From Hermatobates lingyangjiaoensis (lineage: Eukaryota > Arthropoda > Insecta > Hemiptera > Hermatobatidae), in assembly GCA_026182355.1 (NCBI GenBank), contig JAPFBL010000117.1:728501-792500 (forward strand): a DNA stretch of 64,000 nt. Reading direction: 5' to 3'. The position numbers and the translations under genes are program-made. The notes beneath the pieces were generated by a model. The model had not been told where the DNA came from. It made no database searches and saw only the letters and a list, made by a program, of their open reading frames with translations. Numbering within the stretch: position 1 is the stretch's first letter; each line of letters opens with the position of its first letter. Shown here piece by piece: positions 11,860 to 22,530 of this stretch.

Positions 11860-14800
11860 ACAAATCGTAAATTTAATTTAGTTCTAAGGATCACTGCAAG
11901 AACTATTACTTTTACAAATATTCCTCAATATTATTCCATCTATTTCATCTAGTATCAGAGTATTGGTATTTTTGTAGAAAAGTTTATACATTCCACCGAC
12001 ATTTTGGAAAACTTTATGCTTGTTCTATCTTTTCTTCCATTTACTTTTTTATCAGAACGCCAAATTTTCTGTTGCAACATCTATTATTAACAAATATCTG
12101 TTTCTCACGTACTATGGAATTATTAAAATTATTTCCACTTTATAAATGTCTTATAACGTATTGTCCCCGTAAACACTTATTTATATTGATTTTGTGCATG
12201 TTTTAATACTAAATATACTTTAAATATTTCATTGATATTCCTCAAAGAATTTGTCGATTTTTAATGATTATATAATAATTATCAACATATTTTATGGATT
12301 CATTTCCAAGATTAATGTGGCTTTAGTTCAGAACTTTCTGCAACCAATTTTTTTTCAATCCTTAGATATTAACACACAATTATTATCCCTCAAGAAGAGC
12401 TAATGGCAATTTATCTATCTGTATGTAGATATTCAGTAAATTCGTTTTTCAAGTACAAACTATTGATAAAATGTCAAAAATACGTCTATAGTAGATGGTG
12501 GAACAAAGTATCTGCGTTATAGGCATTACTGTAAACTATATTTATAGTTTAATTGACTGATATGTTGGTAAAGAGAGATTCTGCATCTTTCTTTAAGAAA
12601 TCTTAAATTTCCTTCAGATCTTGGGTGTCCAAAGACATCTAATCAAAGGTAGGCTTCATGATTTACATTGATGGGGAATTGACTGATATAATATAATAAA
12701 GCTTATTGGTTATCTCGTTTGATGGGGGTAGTCACTTGTGGGATAATGAGGTGAAGTAGGGTGTATGTTCTATACGATTTAACTCCTCGGCATTTGTAAC
12801 TAATAAGACCTCACCTTCTACCACAGATAATCAACTACTTTTTTATCTTTCTTAATATCCCTATTATGTTTGTTAATTGCAGTTTTTAATTCTTGAGTAA
12901 AACATTTTTGTATCTTTTTGAGTTTTTTAGATCCAGATAATACCTTTCGTTATATTCCTTTTTATTCATATATAAAAAAATACATGTTGTATAATCTTTT
13001 CTAACTGTGAATATCTTCTTGATGTTATTTCAGTTAACTATTAGTCTTTTTTAATCTGTTGGTAAATTTCCGGCTGCGTTTGAAATCTCGTTGTTTGGTT
13101 CATACAGCTTTCAGTTGGTTTATTAAGTTAAGTTGAATTGCTTTAAAGCTAAATAAATAAATATATATCTCTAATTATGAACTAACTCAAAATTCAATTG
13201 CATGTTTATATTTAGTCTTCAAGAAAAAAGGGAGTTAAGAATGCAAAAATAGGCTAGCGAGATCAGAGGACTCAAAATGCTTGGCTGTTCTAAAACATTC
13301 AAGGATTTAACAAAGTCATGGTTTTCTAATTTCGTTATTGTAGGGACTGTAATGGTTTCAAGGGATATTTGCTTCACCTTAATGTTTTACATGGGCAATC
13401 ATGCATGTCACAATGTTAGTATTGTAAATTTAGTATATTTTCTATAGTATTTGTGTTTATAAACACCTATATTTGTGTGTGCTGTTTTAATTATCTCTTT
13501 ATTTCTGCATGCTACACAGTTAGTATTACATGTATTTAAACGTAAATTGCAATATTTAAAAACCAATCTTGGCATATAGCAATTTTTTTCTGATATAAAG
13601 TCCATAATGTATTTGTATAACCTCTGTACATGAAATACAATACACTCGTATAGTCATTGACATGAAATATTTAAATTCAGTTAACGTATTTTCATATAAT
13701 AATTAAATCAGACATTTTTTATTACCTTTGTTCTTAAAACAGATATACGTCAATATAGAATATTTTGAAATTAGTTTTTTTTCATATGTAGTCCATCAGT
13801 TTTTTTTAAATTCTGCACAAAAGTCGTACAAGGATGAGAATAGGGCTAATTTACAACTTAGCTTTTGGTATTCTATGAGTGTTTCAAATTTCGAAATATC
13901 TACTAACACCTTTTTATTTAAATAAGTGTTTCAAAGTTCTTGAAAATCAGGTTGATTTATAAACTGTATAATTTCTTTGCATGTACGAGTATCTCTACTC
14001 AGTAGAATGGACTGCGGTAGCTATGTTATGCAGCTTGCCTGAACAATGCATCACGCTTTCTCACAAACATTTTGCAGTGTAACTCGAAGATGACCACATA
14101 GTGGAATCACAAGAGCACACTGTATCAGTTGTCAAGTGGAAACGGAATAATATTCCTTATTGTTCCCATGGCCTGATGAAACTTGTGTTAGTTTGTAATT
14201 TAATTAAAATTTTGTTTTTCTCAATTTTTTCACGGATGACAAGAATTGCTTGGTTAAAAAACTATTAGCAGTTCATCTCCAGAGCTGTTCTTAGGCTAGA
14301 AGTTCTGAATTAGAAAAGGATAACCTATAATCGTACTTGTGTGCATTCTTGTGAGTGTGTGAAAGAGATTAATAAGTGAGTGAGTTTGACCCCCATATAA
14401 ACAAGTCTACGATTTACATTCAATTTCACCAAGTTTTGTATGAACATCACAAAAAGAAAACGTACAATAACTGTAGAAAACTTTTCAAATTTTAATCAAT
14501 ACTACTTAAAAAGAAAACGCTTTTATTTGAATTATTCGGAAGGCTGGTAATCTTTCTGTTGGCATTTCCAGTTCTAGCTCTTCATAGCAACAGGTAGTCA
14601 GTCTGCCCTTTGTATATAGGAGATATTTGAAAAAACCAATTTACTGAAGTCATTATTTTTTTTTTTGATATTCAGATAAAATATTTTTTTATATGTAGTT
14701 GTGTATATTTAGTCAATTAAAATTAATTCTATTGCAGATTTGAAATTAAAATTAATTTTATTTAATATAATACAATGTGGAATAATTCTTCTATTATCTC

Positions 14801-15888
14801 TCCTTTTTGCATTTAATTTATTTAATGCGTTGGCTGAAAAGAGCTGTAATAAAACACAATTCATTATTTATTTACTTAATCAGAACCTCAGTCTAAGTAA
14901 TTAGTATAAATGACTTTTTCAAATTTATAAACTTACAAATTATTAGAGAAATTTAAGCCCTGTTAATGTGTTTGTTCTAAAAATAATTTGATTTTATTTT
15001 TACATTTAACTCTAGCAACATTTAACGTTATTGAATATAATTAATAATATAACTATGACGGACAGCTATTCAAACGGTTTGGTTTCAAATTCCATAATGT
15101 TTCACTCCTCTTATATTGTAAAATAAATTTGTTTAAGTTATACTAAGCTGGTATATGATTATCATATTTCTAGTTTTTGACCATATACTGAGCTTTCCAT
15201 CTCAATGATACTGTAGCAATCACCAGTATTTCAGTATTATAAAATTGTATATACAATTTACTGTAACAAAAAATTGGCAAAAACTGTGATTCATACTTTT
15301 GAAGAAAATATCAAAACAATTATAAAATGTTGTGTGTTCAATATAATTTAATGTGAACTATTTAATTAAAAAAATCAATTATTTTAAATTAATTAATTAG
15401 TTAATGAAATTCACATTTCATTAAATATACGATTCATATAAAAATACGAATGTCTAGCAATTAAGTTCGGCTCTTATTTTAGTAATTGATTTCATTTTAT
15501 TTAGTACAAGTTCTTTTTTTTTAGTACCCTCTTAGAAAAAAGAATGACTACATTTTTTACACCTTTTTTTTCACTAAAAACAATAAAGATTTATAAAACA
15601 AAAGTTCAGTAAATTTCTTTAAAAATAGATAATAATTATTCTGTTAGAAGTCCAATCAATCGGGTTGCAATAACTCTTCTTACAATAAAACTTACAAATA
15701 CAGATGACAAAAAAGAGCAACTGTGACTTCAAATAAATTATGACTAAAAGGAAATTAAAAAGGTTATTTTAAGTTATTAGTTACTCCGTTGGATATGGTC
15801 AATAGTTTTTAAAGTGTATGAATAAAAGTAATTTGAAAAGTCAACCAGGATTAATTTTTAATGTTCTATCGAAATCTCCTTCATTATT
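11860..15888. other. AT-rich DNA with at most one faint PLE trace
   Basis: About 4 kb of anonymous sequence. The minus strand at 12540-12840 may hold a decayed PLE RT (listed separately). A slightly GC-richer patch lies at 13985-14170, without a recognisable frame. Confidence 0.4.
12540..12840 (-). pseudogene. Possible decayed PLE reverse-transcriptase fragment
   Basis: On the minus strand a broken frame gives DFLKKDAESLFTNISV. This resembles the PLE RT segment in which a DF-containing helix is followed by the motif-A strand 'SFDVVSLFTNIPV'. The aspartate-bearing SFDV part is not intact and stop codons interrupt it. The similarity is short, so this is tentative. Confidence 0.25.
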
Positions 15889-15940
15889 ATTATATATATA
15901 TATATCAATGATCAAACCACAATAAGAAATGGGAAAACAA

Positions 15941-15983
15941 GACTAAGATCATTCAACCGTAACAAGCGGTCTTCGTCAGAGTC
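15941..15983 (-). ncRNA. Hammerhead motif, family 2, left palindrome arm (core mutated)
   Basis: It has stem I GACU/AGUC, CUGACGA and the stem II of family 2, but the conserved GAAA reads GAAU on this strand. The A15.1-U16.1 closing pair is therefore lost and cleavage is unlikely. Confidence 0.7.
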
Positions 15984-16016
15984 AAAAACCCAACTGGTTT
16001 TTCCAGTTGGGTTTTT

Positions 16017-16059
16017 GACTCTGACGAAGACCGCTCGTTACGGTTGAAAGATCTTAGTC
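16017..16059 (+). ncRNA. Hammerhead ribozyme motif, family 2, right palindrome arm
   Basis: Order: GACU (stem I), CUGACGA, one extra A, GACCG-loop-CGGUU (stem II), GAAA, a two-base-pair stem III (AG/CU), cleavage-site UU, then AGUC closing stem I. All conserved core positions are present. The stem III of two base pairs suggests activity mainly as a dimer, as described for PLE and retrozyme type I hammerheads. Confidence 0.75.
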
Positions 16060-16102
16060 TTGTTTTCCCATTTCTTATTGTGGTTTGATCATTGATTGTT
16101 AT

Positions 16103-16120
16103 TTCACATGTTTATGTGAA
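16103..16120. repeat. Terminal hairpin next to (TA)n
   Basis: TTCACATGTTTATGTGAA is a stem-loop followed closely by (TA)n. Related hairpins precede TA tracts at 59585-59600 and 61518-61535, and a decayed one lies on the minus strand at about 57487-57505. Confidence 0.7.
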
Positions 16121-16128
16121 ATCATTAT

Positions 16129-16191
16129 ATATAATATATATGTATATATATATATGTGTGTGTGTGTGTGTATGGTGGTGGGGGGGGGGGT
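16129..16191. repeat. Compound microsatellite (TA)n-(TG)n-(G)n
   Basis: A TA-rich run grades into eight or so GT units and then a run of eleven G after GGTGG. A family-4 PLE tail (ATCGGGATTTGGTC) starts just to the right. Confidence 0.95.
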
Positions 16192-16195
16192 ATCT

Positions 16196-16262
16196 AATCG
16201 GGATTTGGTCAATTTTCTAGGTTCAAAAATTAAACTTTCGTTGCTGACGTTTCAGTAACATG
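16196..16262 (-). ncRNA. Family-4 hammerhead remnant and tail
   Basis: The minus strand carries UACUGAAACGUCAGC and then a tail ending AAATCCCGATTA. The tail matches the family-4 copies at 43210 and 44326. The CUGANGA strand and 5' half of stem II are missing, replaced by a family-2 fragment, so it is broken. Confidence 0.6.
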
Positions 16263-16263
16263 A

Positions 16264-16304
16264 CAACCGTAACAAGCGGTCTTCGTCAGAGTCAAAAACC
16301 GAAC
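16264..16304 (-). ncRNA. Family-2 hammerhead, 5' half only
   Basis: GACUCUGACGA and the stem II halves of family 2 are present, but the strand ends at the family-4 junction before GAAA. This is a chimeric junction of two different PLE terminal-repeat families. Confidence 0.65.
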
Positions 16305-16519
16305 TGAAAAACTAGACGCAGAAAACATCTAGTGAAGGATTGAGAAGAATGGGAGGGAAGAGTGGTGTTTTAAAAGGGTGAAAGCGCAGGAAAGGACTAA
16401 TGTCCAGAAAGGGATATTTGGGGAAACCAAAGAATACAGTAAGAAAGATTAAAAAACTATTCGCTAGCTGTCAACCCTCTTAGAAGAGGCTATTGCCCTC
16501 GTAACGAAAGTATCAAGTT

Positions 16520-16793
16520 TGAAGAGACCGTTACTAATGTTCATAATATTTAATCTATTAAATTTAGAGACGATTCAATAATATTTCTTAACAACATTGA
16601 TTTGTAATAACATTTCATAGGTAATAACTTTAGCTCTTGTCCAAACAATGCGATGATTTTTATTGTTCACAAGCACGAATAAGGCACTACTTTTCCTGTC
16701 TACTTAAGTTGTATTGGTGTTGTTATACACGTGTCTTTAATGACTAACCAGTTTGACTAATATAAATTTTAAGGCAATTTTCATGGAATTTTT
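16520..16793 (-). pseudogene. PLE GIY-YIG endonuclease remnant (left arm of inverted pair)
   Basis: The minus strand encodes, with frameshifts, the segment CIGQTG-related through QHQYNL-related, and then NNKNHRIVWTRAKVI. The last block is the 'N-H-I-W-x-x-AKVI' part of the PLE endonuclease, followed by a region where the catalytic Glu helix would lie. Stops interrupt it. It is the mirror partner of 16798-16919 and extends further toward the C-terminus. Confidence 0.7.
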
Positions 16794-16916
16794 ATAAAAT
16801 TCCGTGCAAAAATTGCCATAAAATTTGTATTGGTCAAACTGGTAAATCATTAAAGACACGTGTAAAACAACACCAATACAACTTAAGTAGACAGGAAAAA
16901 GTAGTGCCTTATTCGT
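16675..16916. repeat. Inverted repeat with ~120-bp arms made of PLE endonuclease
   Basis: Arms at 16675-16793 and 16795-16916 meet at GGAATTTTTATAAAATTCC. They are about 90% complementary by eye. Both arms are the same GIY-YIG segment, so the structure is a head-to-head pair of truncated PLE copies. Confidence 0.9.
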
Positions 16917-16919
16917 AAG
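16798..16919 (+). pseudogene. PLE GIY-YIG endonuclease fragment (right arm)
   Basis: An open stretch reads IPCKNCHKICIGQTGKSLKT, then RVKQHQYNL, then a stop after VVPYS. It matches the PLE endonuclease start: the Cys-x-x-Cys motif before the 'YIGQTGRSL..R...H' catalytic strand, with Cys replacing the catalytic Tyr of the YIG motif. It is truncated on both sides and non-functional. Confidence 0.8.
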
Positions 16920-17103
16920 TAGATAGGAGAAAAGTTAGCGCCTTAAAAATTAGCGCAGGTCGTGGTGTGCCTGCGGAGCGACACATTTCTATCCTCTTGA
17001 TGACGAGGCCATCGAAATATAGTAGTGATTTTCTGTTTCACTTCTGTGTGTTGTTTATGTGAATGTAGTTTATTTACTTCGTGGAATCGTTTCATTTAAT
17101 TGG

Positions 17104-17104
17104 G

Positions 17105-17149
<45 letters not shown>

Positions 17150-17150
17150 A
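17104..17150. repeat. Microsatellite (TA)n(TG)n
   Basis: An uninterrupted TA run is followed by about twelve GT units. Confidence 0.97.
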
Positions 17151-17990
17151 CGAGTTGATGAAGGGAAAAGATATTTCTGAATATGATTACCTGAGAGTTT
17201 GGTTAATTCAGTTTCACATGTATCCTAATTGTTAGTTAAGGTTTTGAGCTCATTAATTAGTAAAGATGTTGTCAGTCATATTATAATCAATATAGATTGG
17301 ATTAGTTATTTAAAGAGAGCTAATATAAATGAAGACTGTAGATTCATTAGTTTTATGTAAAGTGTCTTATTACTAATTCACCTGTAACTGATCTTCTAAG
17401 CTTTTCTCCAGGAAATAATAGTTAATTATTCCTCCCTCAACCAACCACCACTATAATCCAGTTAATTAAGTTATGTGCGGTTTATTGCAATTTACAATTC
17501 CAAAAATAAATTTTACAACAATTATTTGGTTTTGCAATGAATAATTTTTTATCCACCATCTGAGGAATTATTATATGGCATTGTTTGAAACAAAAATATT
17601 ACCTTCAATCTGTGTAATCAAGTTATATAGTTTAAATGCATAAATTATATGCTATATCCCCGTCTCAAATCCATGAATAAAGTTTTTTTTTGAAAAGAAA
17701 TTAAATTTGTTAGCGTTGACAATTCAGTTCACAATGAAAGAAGAAGTGATCTGTAAACTTTCCATACTAGAGGTTCCTACTCATAGACTGCATAAATAGT
17801 TACTACATTTTAGAGTATACAGAAAACACAGCAAGGTACTTGTAATTCTTAAAGACCTTCTTTATTTTGACTATCCCACAAGTGCTAAAATATTTACAAA
17901 CTAGAATATGGTGGGAAAATAAAGATGTTATTAGAAACTATTGGTTTCAATCCAATCATGTTTACCCTAAGGTTGATTTGCCTTGACACA
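17151..17990. other. AT-rich spacer
   Basis: Nothing recognisable is seen. Confidence 0.4.
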
Positions 17991-18017
17991 AACATGGAGA
18001 GAGGTCCTCAGAAGAAG

Positions 18018-18690
18018 GAGAGTGATAAGATTAAGGTGAACATGAAGATGGAGAGTGAGAAGATTAAGGTGAAGATGAACATGGAGAGTGAGAAGATTAA
18101 GGTGAAGATGAACATGGAGAATAAGAAGATTAAGGTGAAGATGAACATGGAGAGTGAGAAGATTAAGGTCAAGATGAACATGGCGAGTGAGAAGATTAAG
18201 GTGAAGATGAACATGGAGAGTGAGAATATAAAGGTGAAGATGAACATGGAGAGTGAGAAGATTAAGGTGAAGATGAACATGGAGAGTGAGAAGATTAAGG
18301 TGTAGATGAACATGGAGAGTGAGAAGATTAAGGTCAAGATGAACATGGAGAGTGAGAAGATTAAGGTGAAGATGAACATGGAGAGTGAGAAGATTAAGGT
18401 GAAGATGAACATGGAGAGTGAGAAGATTAAGGTCAAGATGAACATGGAGAGTGAGAAGATTAAGGTCAAGATGAACATGGAGAGTGAGAAGATTAAGGTG
18501 AAGATGAACATGATAGTGAGAAGATTAAGGTGAAGATGAACATGGTAGTAAGTAAGATGAAATTAAGTGAAGATGAACATGGAGAGTGAGAAGATTAAGG
18601 TGAAGATGAACATGGAGAGTGAGCAGATTAAGGTGAAGATGAACATGGAGAGTGAGAAGATTAAGGTGAAGATGAACATGGAGAGTTCGA
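18018..18690 (+). repeat. 33-bp minisatellite, about 20 units
   Basis: The unit is ATGGAGAGTGAGAAGATTAA followed by GGTGAAGATGAAC, 33 bp. About fourteen units are in perfect register from 18049 to 18510. Then a 2-3 bp loss at 18510 and a scrambled unit near 18541 precede four more. Because 33 is a multiple of three, both strands stay open: a Lys/Glu/Met-rich 11-residue repeat on plus and a hydrophobic Phe/Leu/Ser repeat on minus. A unit with GTGTAG puts a stop in the plus frame at 18301-18303. Variants GTGAAG and GTCAAG are interspersed. No flanking coding sequence is recognised. Confidence 0.95.
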
Positions 18691-18699
18691 AAGAGGTGG

Positions 18700-19310
18700 T
18701 TTTCTAATATACTCATTTTATTGAACACTTCATGTTCCCATGCTATTCCAATTATGTGTAAATACCTCAGGATAAATAATTGGTCAACTAATGAGTTAAA
18801 ATATTTCTTCTCATAAAATATGATTTTATGATGTGTTAAGAGATAACGCATTTTTTAATAATGAAATTACGAATAATACTTCTACTGCTCACTGATTAAA
18901 ATACCCAGCGTCTTATATTACAAAATCTTTATTGGACGCTAAACAAACGTTTACAAATGTGGTAACAGGGACCAGGTTTATCTCGAATGTCACAGTTTTA
19001 CCTGTCATGAGTTATTAAAAACTTTTCCTTCTCATACCCGAAATATTGACTTAAAGTGTGCTTTTTGCAATGGGAATATGCATTGGATACTGATTAATAT
19101 TTATGAATAGTGTATCAATATTGTACTATATGCATCAATATATGGTATACTCATATGTATCAACATTACATATCAATATGTAATGTTGTATCAATATTGA
19201 AAATTGAATATTGTATTAAATACTGATTAATACAAACACCTTCTAGAAAACTAGAATATAGAGGTTTCGTGTAAATTTTGTCTTAAAATATACATATAAA
19301 AAATATGTAA
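18700..19310. other. AT-rich DNA; hairpin at 19161-19195
   Basis: An inverted repeat built on CAACATTACATAT/ATGTAATGTTG lies within TATCAATA-rich sequence. Nothing else is seen. Confidence 0.45.
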
Positions 19311-19510
19311 ATCATTAAAAAGAGTATCAAACAATACCAATACAACATTCACAGATATATCCAAAGTAATACCTTATTTTTGAATACAAATAACGAAAAT
19401 CATAAAATAAATTTAATAGAATCTGAAATAATCATAAATGAAAGCCTCATATTGTTAAGAAAAGATATCGATTTCTGATTAAATAGATTTAATAGATCAA
19501 ATGATATAAG
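19311..19510 (+). pseudogene. PLE endonuclease C-terminus, heavily decayed
   Basis: DNA-level similarity to 16845-16918 is visible (AAATCATTAAA, then CAATACCAATACAAC and CCTTATTTTTGAATA). Read in shifting frames it gives KSLK, QYNTNTT and VIPYF pieces. Downstream is a stretch compatible with the Glu helix (ESLILLRKDIDF across frames). Multiple stops and frameshifts show an old copy. Confidence 0.5.
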
Positions 19511-20584
19511 CATTTATTTTATGGTTTGTTCAAGTTAAACTCAGTAACTGAAGTAATAAGGTTCACTATAAAAGTTGACAGCTGGCAGATAATTTACTTA
19601 TTTCTCTCTGTCTTTCACAGCTTTTTGGTATCTTTCCGTGCCCTATACAACTTTGCTAATACCTCTCAGGCCTTTTCTCATTACCACACCACATATGCAA
19701 GTCACTTGCTACAGTATGATTGACACTCTGATGAAAAGCAGTGGTTTTGGCAGAAGGATGTTTTCATATAGCTGAATTTTTTACTGTATTTAGAAGATTA
19801 TTTTTATTTCAAGTGCTTAATGTAAGATTTTGGTATATATACTATTAATATACAGAAATAAATACAAAAGTTGCAGAAAAGACTCGCTGCTATCTTGGTA
19901 TGTCTTTAAGTAGCTGGATTATTCAATTTAAGTGTCACATTCGGCTAACGCTCTTATATAACATTTAACATCGATATAAAACTTGATGAGGTCATGGGTT
20001 TTCTTCTATATATTTTGGAAGCAGTTGAAAATGAGTGTTTATGGGAAAAAGTAATTGCATAAGTTTCACAGACAAAATAATAATTATTACATAGAACGAT
20101 TTGTAATTATTTGCCCCTTATAGCAAAAATTAAATAAAATAAGAAAATATAAAGAAATGACAAAAAACAATTAACAGTACATAGGAAAAATTAAAATAAC
20201 AAAACACGGATACAGTCATTAAATCAATTCTGTGGGAATTCGCACGGAAAACAACAGGAGACCGGATTGTATTTTCCAATGGATACAGAATTTCTCGAAG
20301 TACATGGTGGACACGGGTGGGTGTTACTGCTGACAGGGGAAATGAAGAAGAGATTTGGATTAATAAAGGGACCAGTTTGACAGCTAGGAAGCCAAAGACC
20401 GCAATCAACCCTTCTCCAAACGTTTTTACATTTTTAACTGATTATATCTTTATACATAAAGTACGTGAGTTTGTCTCTTTGTTTGTTTGTTCACCCATTT
20501 CCCGTAGAGATAGAGACCTGAAATTAAATCTATATTATTTATTACCTGAAAAATATTAAATAAAAAAAGATTATCACTATATTC
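19511..20584. other. AT-rich DNA with a slightly GC-richer patch
   Basis: A patch at 20225-20420 has an open frame on each strand but no similarity I recognise. Nothing else is seen. Confidence 0.4.
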
Positions 20585-21060
20585 CCAAAATTAGAGCCAG
20601 AGTAGCAAGTGTCTTGAGTGCTCGCCGATGACAGTAGTTCAAATGTATTATATAAATGTAACAATTTTTTTTCAATTTTGTATTTGTGTAATATAAACAC
20701 TGCTAATAAACTAAAGTCATGCGGTCAGGGTAGCCCACTGGCTTGCGTGCTCGTCGATGACAGTAGCACAAATATATTGAGATAAATGTAAAAAAAAATT
20801 TTTTTGAATTTAAAATTTGAATAATTTAAGCAATGGTAATAAAAGAAAGGCTTGGATCCAGAGTAGCCAGTCGCTTGCGTGCTCGCCGATGACAGTAGTA
20901 AAAATGTATTATATGAAAATGCAACAAAAAAAAAATTAATTTAAAATTAACGAAGTATAAACACTGGTAATAAAATAAAAGCATGGAGCCAAAGTAGTCC
21001 CGATTTTTGCGTGCTCACTGATGACAGTAGTGCAAATGTATTATAAATAAATGTAACAAA
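20585..21060 (+). repeat. Tandem repeat, four diverged ~130-bp units
   Basis: Each unit has a GC-richer core (GCTTGCGTGCTCGCCGATGA then CAGTAG) and an A/T-rich linker ending in AATAAA-like sequence. The GATGACAGTAG core begins at 20627, 20756, 20888 and 21020, giving spacings of 129, 132 and 132. Units differ by roughly 15-25% by eye, so this is an old array. Confidence 0.9.
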
Positions 21061-21816
21061 TATATAATGAACTACTACATTAGAGGTTAAAAATGAATAA
21101 TTTTAGAAACAAAGTGCAACACAACTGTCAGATAAAATGTGAATATTCTAAGGTAATATTATAAAGACACATTCCTTACATTAATGCTATTTTATGTTCA
21201 ATAAATTGAATATTTCAATTTACAAATTTTATTTTTTTTTAAATATATTTGATTTTGTATATAACTTGAGTTGATATTTTATTTAATTATGCCATAAAAT
21301 AATTTTTTTCACTTTTAATTTTTTTTTTAAATATACTTACTGTGTATATATCTTGAATCATGTTAAGAATACTATATCAAAAGCTTGGGCCATATATGAA
21401 TCTGTTTCCGTGTGTGAGAGTTGGTACCAATCATTGATGCCATGCAAGTGAATTTATAAGTGGGTACATAACTTTCACAAAATTATCGACCGTAGAACAG
21501 AATCCAATTCTTTATCAAGGAATACGATTAGGTAAAAGTACACACTTTAAAATGAAGTTTCAATATTATAAAAACCATTTTTTATTGAAAATGAAAATTG
21601 GAAATAAAAGTGATTTTGAAAAAAAAACAAATAGGCCAATAGAATAGAAGAAATATTTCCTATACAGAAATACACAATATTTCAATAATTTGAAAAATGA
21701 TGCAGTCGATGTAATAGTAATATCAACAATTTTATACCTAACAAAAGACACCAAAATTACTATAAAACATTAGAATTTTAAAATATATATATTCCTGTTC
21801 TCGTTACATGTAATAA
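21061..21816. other. AT-rich spacer
   Basis: Nothing recognisable is seen up to the Helitron terminus. Confidence 0.4.
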
Positions 21817-22530
21817 CTAGCAAACGTACCCGTCTTTGACGGAGTCACAAATTCGATTATACATGGTATCCAAAATATCATTAGAAATTATAGAATTGTA
21901 GAAAATATCATTATTAGTACAGTGTTAAGCAAATGCCTCTGTATACACCACATTAGCTGTCTGTCCTTCAGGTTCATGAAAGAACAAAGAGCTGGAACCT
22001 CTGACTCCTGGCCAAGCAAATGATGGGCAAAGTTGACAGAAAAATTTGGTCTCACTCACTTCAATTCCTGCGGTAGATAGAGTTTCCCCTTGGGACTTAC
22101 TTACCGTCATTTCGAAACAGACGCTGACAGGATATTACAATCGTTTGAATGGAAACGGATAGTGGCTTGGAATCAATGGTATGCGTGATGTATACACAAA
22201 GACTCCCCAGTACCATACCCAATCATCATGTCCACTTCTATGGTGTATCTGTGAGTTCACGAACTCAGAGTCATGTCCCGTTGCACAGTTTTGGGCACTC
22301 AAGTTTCGTAACATGAAATTTGTTACTGCTACTAAATCTCAGCATGATTGGTGCTCCTACTTTAAGTTTTTACTCAAGAACCGGCAACCCAGGAGCAGTC
22401 ACGGAGTCAAGAAATTCGGTTGGATAATGAACTGCTTGCTCATAATCACTCTCTTTACTGACTTGAAAGTTCTTTATTCGGCTTGATATAGTGTAAGAAT
22501 GTTTGGTTGATTTTTCCTGCCTGTTCATTA
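21817..22530 (-). mobile_element. Helitron 3' end with helicase remnant
   Basis: On the minus strand the element ends ...GCTAG followed by host T. A CCGTC-aaa-GACGG hairpin lies about eight bases upstream of CTAG. This is the diagnostic Helitron terminus (a short hairpin shortly before CTRR, insertion next to T). The helicase C-terminus lies upstream in the same strand. The 5' part (Rep/HUH domain, TC terminus) is not in the window, so this is a 5'-truncated or rearranged copy. The 5' boundary at about 22530 is estimated from where protein similarity fades. Confidence 0.8.
21925..22490 (-). pseudogene. PIF1-like helicase domain of Helitron, C-terminal part
   Basis: In order on the minus strand: YPTEFLDSVTAPGLP, then KLKVGAPIMLRF, then PKLCNGT, then FPFKRL-stop-YPVSVCFEMT, then SKSQGETL, then SSSLFFHEPEGQTANVVYTE and a stop. 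These are the late PIF1/RecD-type motifs of the Helitron Rep-helicase: 'YPTEFLNSL', 'LKVGAPIMLLRN', 'CNGTRL', 'CFAMTINKSQGQTL' and the final 'LFILxPxGxTxNVVYxE'. In-frame stops and at least two frameshifts show it is dead. The helicase would unwind DNA during rolling-circle transposition. It sits just inside the 3' terminal hairpin. Confidence 0.85.

Larger units (their letters stand above)
15905..16095. repeat. Palindrome of two family-2 hammerhead cassettes
   Basis: Arms of about 93 bp (15905-15997 and 16003-16095) mirror each other around CTGG-TTTTT-CCAG. Each arm contains a family-2 hammerhead motif, antisense on the left and sense on the right, followed outwards by CCCATTTCTTATTGTGG. The outer left edge is a (TA)n run. 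The outer right edge is a small hairpin and then another (TA)n run. The same cassette recurs at 57541-57660 and, truncated, at 61441-61540. Confidence 0.93.

Noticed and set aside
20585..21060. CTGATGA/CCGATGA in each ~130-bp unit suggested a hammerhead satellite
   Set aside because: No paired stem II followed by GAAA and no UH closing stem I could be found in any unit.
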